Source: Clostridiales bacterium
GTDB lineage: Bacteria > Bacillota > Limnochordia > Darwinibacteriales > B1SED10-159
Assembly: GCA_003551965.1 (NCBI GenBank)
Contig: PUOC01000033.1
Location: forward strand, 1-37,713
Direction of reading: 5' to 3'
DNA: 37,713 bases
Both the position numbers and the translations under genes were made by a program. The notes beneath the pieces were generated by a model that was not told the DNA's origin, did not search any database, and was given only the letters and a program-made list of their open reading frames with translations. This document shows positions 6,901 to 14,106 of the stretch, piece after piece. Each line of letters opens with the position of its first letter. Position 1 is the stretch's first letter.

Positions 6901-8559
6901 GTGGCAGCAGACGATCACAGAGGATATACAGAATATGCGCTGGTACGGACCGTTCATTGGAGACGATTTCCCCCTGCGGCCCGCCACTGGCACGCCTGTT
7001 CTCCTCCGATGCCCTTGGATGAAGCTGAACGACGGCTGCAGGCGTATCGTAAGAAAAGCAACCCCGTGCTTGCCGGTGTTATCGGACTGCGTTGGCTGTT
7101 TGATCGCCAGCATCGGACGGCACTGCCAAGGGCGTCCGACGGACATACACGGCAGCTGGAGGTCCTGGCCGCAGATATCGCCGGCCATCTTGAGGGCCGC
7201 AAGCTGCTTCACTGGCAGATTGCCGCCGAGGTCCGCCGGCGCGGCCTTTGGCCGGCCGATGTGGAAGCAGCCATCGACTACGGCGGCTGGATTCAACTAT
7301 GGCAGTGTAGGGCCGGGGTCGGCGGCAGTATTCGAGAAGAAGCGCAGTGCCGCCGCTGCGGCAGTTACGATATTGCCTTGTTTCCCTGCAGCGCCTGCGG
7401 CCGCAGTGATTGTCCGGTGTGTTTGTGCTGCCAAACGTTGGGAATGGTGCGGGGGTGTACTCCCCTGCTGCAACTGCAAAGCGGTGAGGCAGGCCAATCC
7501 TGTAGGCCGGTCCGGCTGCAGCTGGAATTCCGGTTAACGTCCGCCCAGGCAGCGGCGTCTAGGTTTTTGACGGAATGGCTGTGCGGCAATCAACCGCTGG
7601 CGGTGGTTTGGGCAGCCTGTGGGGCAGGAAAGACCGAAACGGTTTTCGCAGCCATGCAGCGGGTGCTGATGCAAGGAGGGCAGGTACTCTTCGCTATTCC
7701 CCGCCGTGATGTGGTGGCAGAGATGGAGGCAAGACTGCGCAAAGCCTTTCCCGATGTTCCTTTGGCTGTACTCTACGGCGGCCGCAAGGACAGTTGTGAC
7801 GTACCCTTGATCGCGGCCACCACCCATCAGGTGCTGCGTTTTCATCGCCGTTTTGACTTGGTTGTATTGGATGAAGTGGATGCATTTCCCTACCATGGCA
7901 GCGAGATGCTCCGGTATGGGATGGACCAGGCGGTCAAGGAAGGAGGGAAGCGGATTGAAATGACAGCCACTCCCATTTCCTGGCCCGTGCGTGTCCCCAG
8001 TGTTACCATTCCGGCGAGGCACCATGGCTATGCCCTTCCCGAGCCGGTACTGATCCGTTGGAACCAATCGCTGTCTAGCGGGCCGCCTTGGCGGTTGCCC
8101 CCGTCGCTGGTCGGCATCATGCGGGACTCCCGTGATCCTTGGATTCTGTTCTGCCCGACGAGGAAAACATGCGAATCGGTGGCCGCGTGGTTCCAGGACT
8201 GCATGGGCATTCGTACGGAATTCTGCCATTCCCAATCCCAGGGACGCGAAGGGCTTCTGGAAAGGTTAAAGACCGGTCAGCTGAAGTATGCAGCGGCGAC
8301 GTCGGTACTGGAACGGGGGATCACCGTTCCCGGTGTACAGGTTGTGGTTTTGTGGGCCGACCATGATGTCTTCTCGGCCCGCTCCTTGGTGCAGATGGCC
8401 GGGCGGGTTGGACGGACCGCAGCAAAACCCAAAGGCATGGTGTGGTTTGCGGCCAAAGGCTGGAGCGGATCCATGCGCGAGGCTAAAAGAAGAATCCAGT
8501 TCCTAAATTCGCAGGCAGCGGAGCAGGGATTGCTCACGGGAGGAGAGCTGCAGTGTTAG
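6901..8559 (+). CDS. comFA: ComFA-like late competence DNA helicase
   Basis: ComFA is a cytoplasmic ATPase thought to pull transforming DNA inward. From the GTG at 6901 the protein has 552 residues. It has a zinc-binding cysteine cluster (CRRC at 150-153, CSAC at 163-166, CPVCLCC at 171-177) and superfamily 2 helicase motifs: Walker A AACGAGKT (238-245), DEVD (324-327), TATP (355-358) and QMAGRVGR (498-505). The start is uncertain. The frame is open back to 6715, but the promoter at 6829-6857 places the first transcribed base near 6864. The only strong ribosome site, AAAAGGAG at 6864-6871, precedes ATG codons in the next frame. The GTG at 6901 is the first in-frame start on the predicted message and has a poor ribosome site. 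comFC overlaps its end by seven bases. Confidence 0.88.
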   Translation: MAADDHRGYTEYALVRTVHWRRFPPAARHWHACSPPMPLDEAERRLQAYRKKSNPVLAGVIGLRWLFDRQHRTALPRASDGHTRQLEVLAADIAGHLEGRKLLHWQIAAEVRRRGLWPADVEAAIDYGGWIQLWQCRAGVGGSIREEAQCRRCGSYDIALFPCSACGRSDCPVCLCCQTLGMVRGCTPLLQLQSGEAGQSCRPVRLQLEFRLTSAQAAASRFLTEWLCGNQPLAVVWAACGAGKTETVFAAMQRVLMQGGQVLFAIPRRDVVAEMEARLRKAFPDVPLAVLYGGRKDSCDVPLIAATTHQVLRFHRRFDLVVLDEVDAFPYHGSEMLRYGMDQAVKEGGKRIEMTATPISWPVRVPSVTIPARHHGYALPEPVLIRWNQSLSSGPPWRLPPSLVGIMRDSRDPWILFCPTRKTCESVAAWFQDCMGIRTEFCHSQSQGREGLLERLKTGQLKYAAATSVLERGITVPGVQVVVLWADHDVFSARSLVQMAGRVGRTAAKPKGMVWFAAKGWSGSMREAKRRIQFLNSQAAEQGLLTGGELQC

Positions 8560-9215
8560 AGAAAGTGATACCTTGGATCGAAGCATGGGAAGGGCTCTTT
8601 ATGCCGTCGCCTCGGTATTGTCCTCTCTGTCAGCAAAAACCGGTGGACATAGGGCTTCCCGGATGTTGGCCCTGTGTGTCGCGCTTAGAAATAGGCTGGC
8701 ACCGCATTCCTGGGGACGATCTCTGTTTCTGCATCGGTCCGTACCAGGGTCAAGTCAAGGAACGGATTGTGGATTTCAAATTCCTCAACCGCATGGATAT
8801 TGGATGGCTGCTGGGTTCGCTGATGGGCATTGCTGCCCGCGAAGAACCCCTTCTGCAGGATATCCGGGCTATTGTACCCATACCCTTACACCCTGCCCGG
8901 GAAAAGCAGCGGGGATTCAACCAAACCCGGATCCTTGCCGATGGTATAAGTAACTGGTGGAAGAAACCCATTCTGGACTTGCTGGTACGGCCGAAGGAAA
9001 CAAAGCCCCAGGTGGACTTAAATCGCCACCAGCGGGCGCTGAACCTGGCCAATGCTTTTGCCATGAGAGAAGGGGATCGCATGCGCCATCAGGAAGTGCT
9101 TCTTATTGACGACATTTGCACAACCGGGACCACTTTTGCGGCTGCGGCGTCGGTCGTACGAAGGTATGGAGGTAAGCCGACGGGCTTGTTTGTTGCCAGC
9201 GGCCGTATTGAATAG
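8553..9215 (+). CDS. comFC: ComFC-like phosphoribosyltransferase-family competence protein
   Basis: The 220-residue protein has the ComFC/GntX layout: an N-terminal four-cysteine zinc site (Cys23, Cys26, Cys38, Cys41) and a phosphoribosyltransferase fold. The fold shows the family motif KQRGFNQ at 118-124 and the PRPP-loop VLLIDDICTTGTT at 182-194. In transformable bacteria ComFC works with ComFA in DNA uptake, and the reaction it may catalyse is not established. The GTG start at 8553 lies inside the last codons of comFA (TGTTAG), with GGAGGAGAG upstream, giving a seven-base overlap and translational coupling. A 380-base gene-free region with strong secondary structure follows. Confidence 0.93.
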   Translation: MLEKVIPWIEAWEGLFMPSPRYCPLCQQKPVDIGLPGCWPCVSRLEIGWHRIPGDDLCFCIGPYQGQVKERIVDFKFLNRMDIGWLLGSLMGIAAREEPLLQDIRAIVPIPLHPAREKQRGFNQTRILADGISNWWKKPILDLLVRPKETKPQVDLNRHQRALNLANAFAMREGDRMRHQEVLLIDDICTTGTTFAAAASVVRRYGGKPTGLFVASGRIE

Positions 9216-9223
9216 TTCGGTGA

Positions 9224-9526
9224 GGTCATGGACCCCACGGACAAAGCCGGGGGCTTGTGGTGAAAGCCAGACACAAGCCTGCTATGACCAGCCCGAGCCT
9301 TCATTGGCTGCGTTATCTTAGTCATGATGCGTTCTGGGTGCTTCTCCAGCCCGTTTCGCTGTCGTCTAGCATTAAACAGCAAGCTGGGGTGTTTGCAAGC
9401 AGTGTGCTAGGCATGACAAGCTAAGATAGCATTGGCGAGGAGAGATGCCCCTATTGGGTCGCGTTACAAGCCCCATACGGGGTACTGGCAGGGGTTGCCG
9501 TTATCGGTGGTAACACCTGCCGCCAA
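9224..9526 (+). ncRNA. Candidate structured non-coding RNA between comFC and yvyF (raiA-like position)
   Basis: No credible gene occupies 9216-9596, yet the stretch holds many perfect nested stems. Domain 1: GGTCAT (9224-9229) with ATGACC (9284-9289), enclosing GGCTTGTG (9252-9259) with CACAAGCC (9272-9279). Domain 2: TATCTTAG (9314-9321) with CTAAGATA (9421-9428), then TCATG (9322-9326) with CATGA (9412-9416), CTAGCA (9366-9371) with TGCTAG (9405-9410) and AAACA (9374-9378) with TGTTT (9390-9394). Domain 3: TTGGCG (9432-9437) with CGCCAA (9521-9526), holding CCCCATACGGGG (9471-9482) and GGCAGG (9487-9492) with CCTGCC (9516-9521, sharing one base with the outer stem). Its place after comFC, in a cluster that also contains hpf, recalls raiA-motif RNA of Firmicutes. 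That identity is inference; I could not match a consensus. The plus strand is assumed from the flanking genes. No clear promoter was seen, so it may be processed from the comF transcript. Confidence 0.6.
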
Positions 9527-9578
9527 AAAATAAAACGGTTTCCTCCCCATAGCAAAAGCGAGGGGCATCCAACCGTTT
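9527..9578 (-). terminator. Terminator-like hairpin facing the minus strand, upstream of yvyF
   Basis: AAACGGTT (9533-9540) pairs with AACCGTTT (9571-9578), with CCCC (9545-9548) facing GGGG (9562-9565) inside. On the minus strand the stem is followed by TTATTTTTT, the form of an intrinsic terminator. On the plus strand it is followed by GGAAAG and sits just before the yvyF ribosome site. No minus-strand gene lies nearby, so it would stop antisense transcription, or serve the plus strand only as a leader hairpin. Confidence 0.55.
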
Positions 9579-9596
9579 GGAAAGTGGTGAAGTGAG

Positions 9597-9998
9597 ATGC
9601 TGAAAAATTGTGCGGAGTGCGGAAAGGTCTTCTCCCATCCTACGCAGACGCTTTGTGCTGCCTGCCAGCATGAACAAGCGGAAGACTTTGCCAAGGTCAA
9701 GAAATATATTGAAAAGAGGCCGAAAGCGCCCCTCATGGAAGTCGCAGACGAGACCGAAGTTTCTATAGAGACTATCTACGAATATATTCGCAAGGGACGT
9801 TTACAGGTTGTTCCGCCCGATGTTGTACTAGAATGCGAGATCTGCGGGAAAAATATAGAACGGGGCAAGTTATGCCACGCCTGTCGCACGAAGCTGAAGC
9901 CTGATCCACAGCCGCAGCCCCAGCCCCAGGACGAAGAAACCACGCAGACAGGACGAATGCACATATTGAACAAAATGCGCAATCGGCGTGGAAATTGA
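9597..9998 (+). CDS. yvyF: YvyF-like flagellar operon protein
   Basis: The 133-residue protein matches the small flagellar-operon YvyF family. It has two four-cysteine zinc sites: Cys5/Cys8 with Cys20/Cys23, and Cys80/Cys83 with Cys93/Cys96. Between them, a helix-turn-helix-like segment at about 46-70 (LMEVADETEVSIETIYEYIR) resembles excisionase/MerR-type DNA readers. A PQ-rich linker (104-111) and a basic tail (121-132) follow. The molecular role is unknown; a regulatory role is suggested only by the fold and by its constant place before flgM. The ATG at 9597 has a weak ribosome site (GAAGTGAG nearby). The sigma-28 promoter of flgM lies immediately after its stop. Confidence 0.85.
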   Translation: MLKNCAECGKVFSHPTQTLCAACQHEQAEDFAKVKKYIEKRPKAPLMEVADETEVSIETIYEYIRKGRLQVVPPDVVLECEICGKNIERGKLCHACRTKLKPDPQPQPQPQDEETTQTGRMHILNKMRNRRGN

Positions 9999-10000
9999 AC

Positions 10001-10028
10001 TAAAGCTTCCGCAGAAGGGTACCGATAA
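10001..10028 (+). promoter_or_regulatory. Sigma-28 (FliA/SigD)-type promoter before flgM
   Basis: TAAA (10001-10004) is followed after 16 bases by ACCGATAA (10021-10028), against the consensus TAAA-N15-GCCGATAA. The expected start point near 10035 leaves a short leader with GAGGGGG as ribosome site. In enteric bacteria and Bacillus flgM is also served by a sigma-28 promoter. Confidence 0.75.
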
Positions 10029-10051
10029 TACTGATAGAGGGGGAGATGTGG

Positions 10052-10333
10052 GTGTATAACATCACCAATAAGCCCATTGGACACATTGCCCGGGTATACC
10101 AGGATCAGAACCGAGTAAAACCGAACGAAGCGGCTAAATCCACAGCACCGGCCAGTGGCGACAAAGTGACTTTGTCTGCTACGGGTCGCGAAATCAACGC
10201 ACTGATGAAAAAAGTCGAGAATACACCGGATATTCGACCGGAAGCGGAATCCATAAAACAGGCTGTCAAGTCCGGCCGGTACGATGTCTCCGGAGAGGAG
10301 ATTGCTTCTTCCATTCTTAAGACCTTAGAGTAG
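10052..10333 (+). CDS. flgM: FlgM anti-sigma-28 factor
   Basis: The roughly 93-residue protein has the FlgM pattern. The N-terminal half is disordered and polar. The C-terminal half holds helices that clamp sigma-28: REINALMKKVENTPDIRPE, then IKQAVKSGRYDVSGEEIASS, the diagnostic I-x-x-G-x-Y-x-V/I stretch. It keeps sigma-28 inactive until the hook-basal body is finished and FlgM is exported. The GTG at 10052 is preferred because the ribosome site GAGGGGG ends eight bases upstream; the in-frame ATG at 10046 sits too close to it. flgN follows after eight bases. Regulation by the sigma-28 promoter just upstream would give negative feedback. Confidence 0.92.
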   Translation: MYNITNKPIGHIARVYQDQNRVKPNEAAKSTAPASGDKVTLSATGREINALMKKVENTPDIRPEAESIKQAVKSGRYDVSGEEIASSILKTLE

Positions 10334-10341
10334 GTGGTTGT

Positions 10342-10794
10342 ATGCAAGCCCATGAAGCCTTACTAGAAGTGCTTCATCATGAGCTGGAGATCTTGGACGA
10401 GCTGATCAGACTAGGACGGGACAAAGGCGACAACATCCATGATGAGAAAAAGGTGGCGGCTGTTGCAGTCCAAGAGGAAAAAGCTCTGCAGCGCCTGCAA
10501 AAGGCGGAGGCCGATAGGCAGGCGCTCTTTGACGTTGTGGCAACGGGCAGAAGTTTCAGCCAGTGGCTGCATGACCAGGGGCCAGTCCAGGATTCCCTGC
10601 GCCCGGCCTGGCAGCAGCTGCAGGAACGATTTCTGGTCTTACAGGATCTGAATGACATCAATATGCAGTTGGTGGAGGAATCTTTGGCCTATATTCAGTT
10701 TTCATTGAACCTCTTGACTACGCAGGGGCCAACAACCTACGGGCGCAGAGGCCAGTGCGGGACGACACAGTCAATCTTCAACCGAAAGGTGTAG
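10342..10794 (+). CDS. flgN: FlgN-family flagellar export chaperone
   Basis: The 150-residue, mostly helical protein fits FlgN (YvyG in Bacillus), which holds the hook-filament junction proteins FlgK and FlgL for export. It has a heptad-like N-terminal helix (LLEVLHHELEILDELIRLGR) and the family-type QEEKALQRLQKAE at about 48-60. The C-terminal helix DLNDINMQLVEESLAYIQFSLNLL matches the conserved 'N-x-x-L-x-x-x-S-L-x-Y' region. The last 25 residues are polar and unassigned. The ATG at 10342 has TAGGTGGT upstream, and flgK begins four bases after its stop. The identification relies on position plus this weakly conserved pattern. Confidence 0.88.
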   Translation: MQAHEALLEVLHHELEILDELIRLGRDKGDNIHDEKKVAAVAVQEEKALQRLQKAEADRQALFDVVATGRSFSQWLHDQGPVQDSLRPAWQQLQERFLVLQDLNDINMQLVEESLAYIQFSLNLLTTQGPTTYGRRGQCGTTQSIFNRKV

Positions 10795-10798
10795 CCAT

Positions 10799-12355
10799 AT
10801 GAGGACCACATTTACGGGAATTGAAATTGCCCGTCGCGGTACCACCGCCCAGCAGCGATCCCTAGACACCGTTGCCCACAATGTGGCCAACGCCAATACA
10901 CCGGGCTATTCCCGGCAGAGAGCAGTCCATGCAGCCAGCAATCCTTTTCCCATGCCTTCTTTGGCACACACACCGGGCAGTGGACAGGTGGGCATGGGCG
11001 TTCAGATTCAGGAAGTGACGCAGATGCGCGACCAATTTGCAGAAATGCGTCTTCGTCAGGAATACCATAACCTAGGTTACTGGCAGAGCCAGAAGGATGG
11101 CCTGACACAGGTGGAAAGGATATTCAATGAACCATCGGAGCACGCGGTGCATAATGCGCTTGACGAATATTGGAACGCCCTGCAGGATTTGAGCCAGGAT
11201 CCGGAATCGGAAGCAGAGCGTAACGTCGTTGTACAGCGGGCCCAGGTGCTGACTGGGAATATCCGTCATACCTACAAGCGTCTTGCAGGCCTGCGGGAGG
11301 ATGTCAATGCTGACGCAGCAGTCCAAATCGACGCCATCAATTCCAAGGCAGAGGAAATCGCCAATCTGAACCGGGAAATCGGAAAAATTGCCAGCACGGG
11401 AAATAACCCCAATGATCTCATTGACAAACGAACACTGCTTTTGGAGGAGCTGTCTGAAATCGTGGATATCGACGTTCACGTCGATGATGTCAACATGGCT
11501 GCCGTCAGTATCGGCGGCATGCATATTGTGCAGCGGGGTGACGTCAGCCGGCTGGAGGCAGACAACAGCGAAACCGTAACCGAGGGCGTCAATGGAGAGT
11601 ATCGGCGCCAGGTCATGCGCTGGGAAAGCACTGGCCAGGCAGCGGACATCTCGGGAGGACGGCTCGGAGGCATGCTCGAATTCCGGGACCAAAATATCGA
11701 AGAGTACATGTCACAGCTCAACACTTGGGCAGAGGACCTGTATTATTCTATCAATCATGTCCACGGCCAAGGAGAAGTGCATCCGGACGGACAGGAGACA
11801 TCGCCGAAGGAATTCTTTAGCTTTATCGGCGACGAAGATAACGAGGCAGCCAGGAATATCCAGGTAGCAGCGCATATAGCAGAAGATGTCTGGAATATCC
11901 GTGCCAGTTCGCAGCCGGGTGTGGAAGGGAACGGAGAAAACGCCTTGGCCATGGCGGAACTGCGGGCCCATGGTTTGAGTTCTTTGGGCGATGCCGAAGG
12001 TTATCTCTTGGATGCCGATGGGGAACGGGTAGTTAGAGATGGGGAGCTTGTACAACTGGGAACCGAAGCTTTTCCTGTTACCAATACCGATGCGACATTG
12101 GGTGAACGTTTCAATGCGATCATATCCGGCTTGGGCGTGCGGGCCCAAGAGGCGATGAAGATGGTGGAAACCGAGAAGAGCTTGGTCAATCACCTGCAGA
12201 ACCTCAAAGAGTCTACTGCAGGGGTGAACCTCGATGAAGAAATGGCTGATATGATCCGCTTTCAACACTCGTACAATGCGTCGGCCCGGATGATGACCGC
12301 CATGGATGAAGCACTCGAAACCATTATCAACCGTATGGGGCTTGTGGGACGCTAG
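10799..12355 (+). CDS. flgK: FlgK flagellar hook-filament junction protein 1
   Basis: The 518-residue protein joins hook and filament. The N-terminal rod/hook signature, with the consensus ending NVANANTPGYSRQR at about 29-42, and the C-terminal helix (MADMIRFQHSYNASARMMTAMDEALETII) are the two D0 segments typical of flagellar axial proteins. The middle carries the FlgK-type stretch EIANLNREIGKIASTGNNPNDLIDKRTLLLEELS at about 196-229, interrupted here only for naming. Length is normal for the family. The ATG at 10799 follows AAAGGTG; flgL starts 13 bases after the stop, whose TAG forms part of the flgL ribosome site. It is exported through the flagellar type III apparatus and has no signal peptide. 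Confidence 0.97.
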   Translation: MRTTFTGIEIARRGTTAQQRSLDTVAHNVANANTPGYSRQRAVHAASNPFPMPSLAHTPGSGQVGMGVQIQEVTQMRDQFAEMRLRQEYHNLGYWQSQKDGLTQVERIFNEPSEHAVHNALDEYWNALQDLSQDPESEAERNVVVQRAQVLTGNIRHTYKRLAGLREDVNADAAVQIDAINSKAEEIANLNREIGKIASTGNNPNDLIDKRTLLLEELSEIVDIDVHVDDVNMAAVSIGGMHIVQRGDVSRLEADNSETVTEGVNGEYRRQVMRWESTGQAADISGGRLGGMLEFRDQNIEEYMSQLNTWAEDLYYSINHVHGQGEVHPDGQETSPKEFFSFIGDEDNEAARNIQVAAHIAEDVWNIRASSQPGVEGNGENALAMAELRAHGLSSLGDAEGYLLDADGERVVRDGELVQLGTEAFPVTNTDATLGERFNAIISGLGVRAQEAMKMVETEKSLVNHLQNLKESTAGVNLDEEMADMIRFQHSYNASARMMTAMDEALETIINRMGLVGR

Positions 12356-12368
12356 GAGGTGTGCGGCC

Positions 12369-13577
12369 GTGAGGATAACCAATAAAATCGTCAACAACAA
12401 CATGCTCCGCAATCTCAACCAAAACATGCGCCGTCTTGATGAGGTCAACCAGCAGCTGGCTTCAGGAAAAAAGGTCAGCTTTCCATCGGATGACCCCATC
12501 GCTGCCGGTTCGATTATGCGCCTGCGGTCCTCTCTGCACGAGAACGAACAATACCTTCGCAATGTTAAGCAAGGGGTATCTTGGCTGCATGCAACGGATT
12601 CGGTGCTGCAGGATGCGACAGATATGATGCACCGCGCCCGGGAACAGACTGTCTACGGCGCCTCGGGGACCCTGGACGAAACAGATCGGAAAGCGCTGGC
12701 CGATGAGGTTGGCCAGCTGTTCGACAATATGGTGCAGCTAGGCAACTCGACCCACGGCGGGAAGCAGCTTTTCTCGGGGCAGAGAACGCGCGAGACTACC
12801 TTTGAAGAAAAGGACTTAGACGGGGTGGTAGAGAGTATCCAGAGCCTAAACACAGCCATTGAAGGCATGGAGGACGATTTCCCGGACCTGTCCGACGAGT
12901 TGCAGTCGCGGTTGGAAGGACAGTTGGAAGAACACGGGTTGATCGAGCCGGGAGAGACGGCAGCGGATTTTGAATCTGCCAACCAAGAAGCCGACGCTGT
13001 TTCCGCATTTTTGGCGGACCTGCCTGGAGTAATCCTGGAGGCGCGCGACGACGGCTTGGAAACTGACGAACGGGATGCGTTAGACGAGCTTCTGCGGGAG
13101 CAGCCCATCCATTTCTTCGGCTATGGCAATACCTTTGTTTCGTATCATGGAGGTATGGAGGATAATGAGACAGCGTATCTGACCCGTGAAATTGGAGTGA
13201 ATGTTAACATACCGCTGAATGTGTTAGGAAATGATGCGTTCGGTGATGTCTTTGAGGTCATGGCAAAAGCCTATCATTATTTGGACGACGGCAACGCGGA
13301 AGGACTGAGCAGTGACGTTCTCGGCGAATTCGATGATGCGATGGATAATCTGTTGGGATATTGCTCCGAGGTCGGTGCCAAGACAAATCGCCTTGAGTTG
13401 GCGGAACAGCGCCTGTCTGACTTGAAGGTCAATCTGACCGCGCTTTTCAGTGATTCCCACGATGTGGACGTGGCGGAGGCCATTATGCATTTGAAAAACG
13501 AAGAAAACACCTATAGAACGGCTTTATCAGTGGGAGCTCGGATTATCCAGCCGTCGTTAGTGGATTTTCTGCGCTAG
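12369..13577 (+). CDS. flgL: FlgL flagellar hook-filament junction protein 3, with an acidic central insertion
   Basis: From the GTG at 12369 the protein has 402 residues, about 100 more than most FlgL proteins. The N-terminal flagellin-like helix (MRITNKIVNNNMLRNLNQNM, then LASGKKVSFPSDDP) and the C-terminal helix (LKNEENTYRTALSVGARI) identify the family. The extra length lies at about residues 150-245, between the FSGQRTRETTF segment and the return to NTFVSYHGGMEDNE and GVNVNIP. It is rich in Asp and Glu, and is predicted helical with few glycines. The start is supported by TAGGAGGTG (12353-12361), in which the TAG is the flgK stop codon; a longer frame to 12306 lies inside flgK and is rejected. 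FlgL forms the last junction layer below the filament cap. Confidence 0.94.
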   Translation: MRITNKIVNNNMLRNLNQNMRRLDEVNQQLASGKKVSFPSDDPIAAGSIMRLRSSLHENEQYLRNVKQGVSWLHATDSVLQDATDMMHRAREQTVYGASGTLDETDRKALADEVGQLFDNMVQLGNSTHGGKQLFSGQRTRETTFEEKDLDGVVESIQSLNTAIEGMEDDFPDLSDELQSRLEGQLEEHGLIEPGETAADFESANQEADAVSAFLADLPGVILEARDDGLETDERDALDELLREQPIHFFGYGNTFVSYHGGMEDNETAYLTREIGVNVNIPLNVLGNDAFGDVFEVMAKAYHYLDDGNAEGLSSDVLGEFDDAMDNLLGYCSEVGAKTNRLELAEQRLSDLKVNLTALFSDSHDVDVAEAIMHLKNEENTYRTALSVGARIIQPSLVDFLR

Positions 13578-13591
13578 AGGGGTGGTAGGGT

Positions 13592-14101
13592 GTGCGTCTG
13601 GACATTGATATCCGGCTTCCCAGTCACGAAATCCACTATACATGGCCTCAATTGGAGATAGACAAACAATGGCCTCGACTGGATATCACTACATACGGTC
13701 CGGAGTTGACCATTGACAGCAGCGACGCGCGGGAGGATCTCGGCTATGGCGACTACCGCCATTTCGCAAAAGCAGCGGCATCTCGCGGCAGAGAAGCTGC
13801 GCTGGAAGCCACCGCCCGTTGGGCCAGGGATGGAGATCGCATGCAGAGGGATCTGCAGCCTGAAACGATACCCCGTTTGGCTAGGGAGCGGACAGCCGGC
13901 GATCTTCCAGAGCTCAATGTGCAAGCGGCCCCAAAGCGGCGGCCGCGCATTGAAGCCGCCTATGACTATGACATGGTCTGGCATGTCGGAGAGGCGGCCA
14001 TCGTCTTTGATGTTGATCCTCCCCATATCCTCTGGCGCAGGGGAGCGGTGCAGGTGAATGCCGTGTCGAGACAGGGGTGCAAACTTGACGTTAGAGGGTG
14101 A
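13592..14101 (+). CDS. DUF6470-family protein (YviE-like)
   Basis: The 169-residue protein lies between flgL and fliW, exactly where B. subtilis has yviE, and shows the family style. The N-terminus is rich in I-x-I/L-x-I/L strands, with two copies of a W-P-x-L-x-I motif (WPQLEI at about 18-23, WPRLDI at about 27-32). A charged middle follows, and the tail has VQVNAVSR. The function is unknown; the constant location suggests a part in flagellar assembly or its control, which is inference. The GTG at 13592 has AGGGGTGGTAG upstream. Its stop TGA (14099-14101) lies six bases before the preferred fliW start. Confidence 0.78.
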   Translation: MRLDIDIRLPSHEIHYTWPQLEIDKQWPRLDITTYGPELTIDSSDAREDLGYGDYRHFAKAAASRGREAALEATARWARDGDRMQRDLQPETIPRLARERTAGDLPELNVQAAPKRRPRIEAAYDYDMVWHVGEAAIVFDVDPPHILWRRGAVQVNAVSRQGCKLDVRG

Positions 14102-14106
14102 CATGT

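Noticed and set aside
9106-9321. Short open frames in and around the comFC-yvyF gap (9106-9321 plus, 9464-9736 minus)
   Set aside because: They lack ribosome sites, cross the comFC or yvyF coding regions, and conflict with the stem structures that explain the sequence better.
9216-9596. c-di-GMP riboswitch for the flagellar operon
   Set aside because: The GEMM-I core (CACGCACAGGGCAAACC and GCAAAGCC-type segments) and the class II pseudoknot pattern are not present on either strand.
11711-12562. A 283-codon open frame on the minus strand across flgK and the start of flgL
   Set aside because: It is antisense to two well-recognised flagellar genes, its product resembles nothing known, and it spans their junction; it is a shadow of GC-rich coding sequence.
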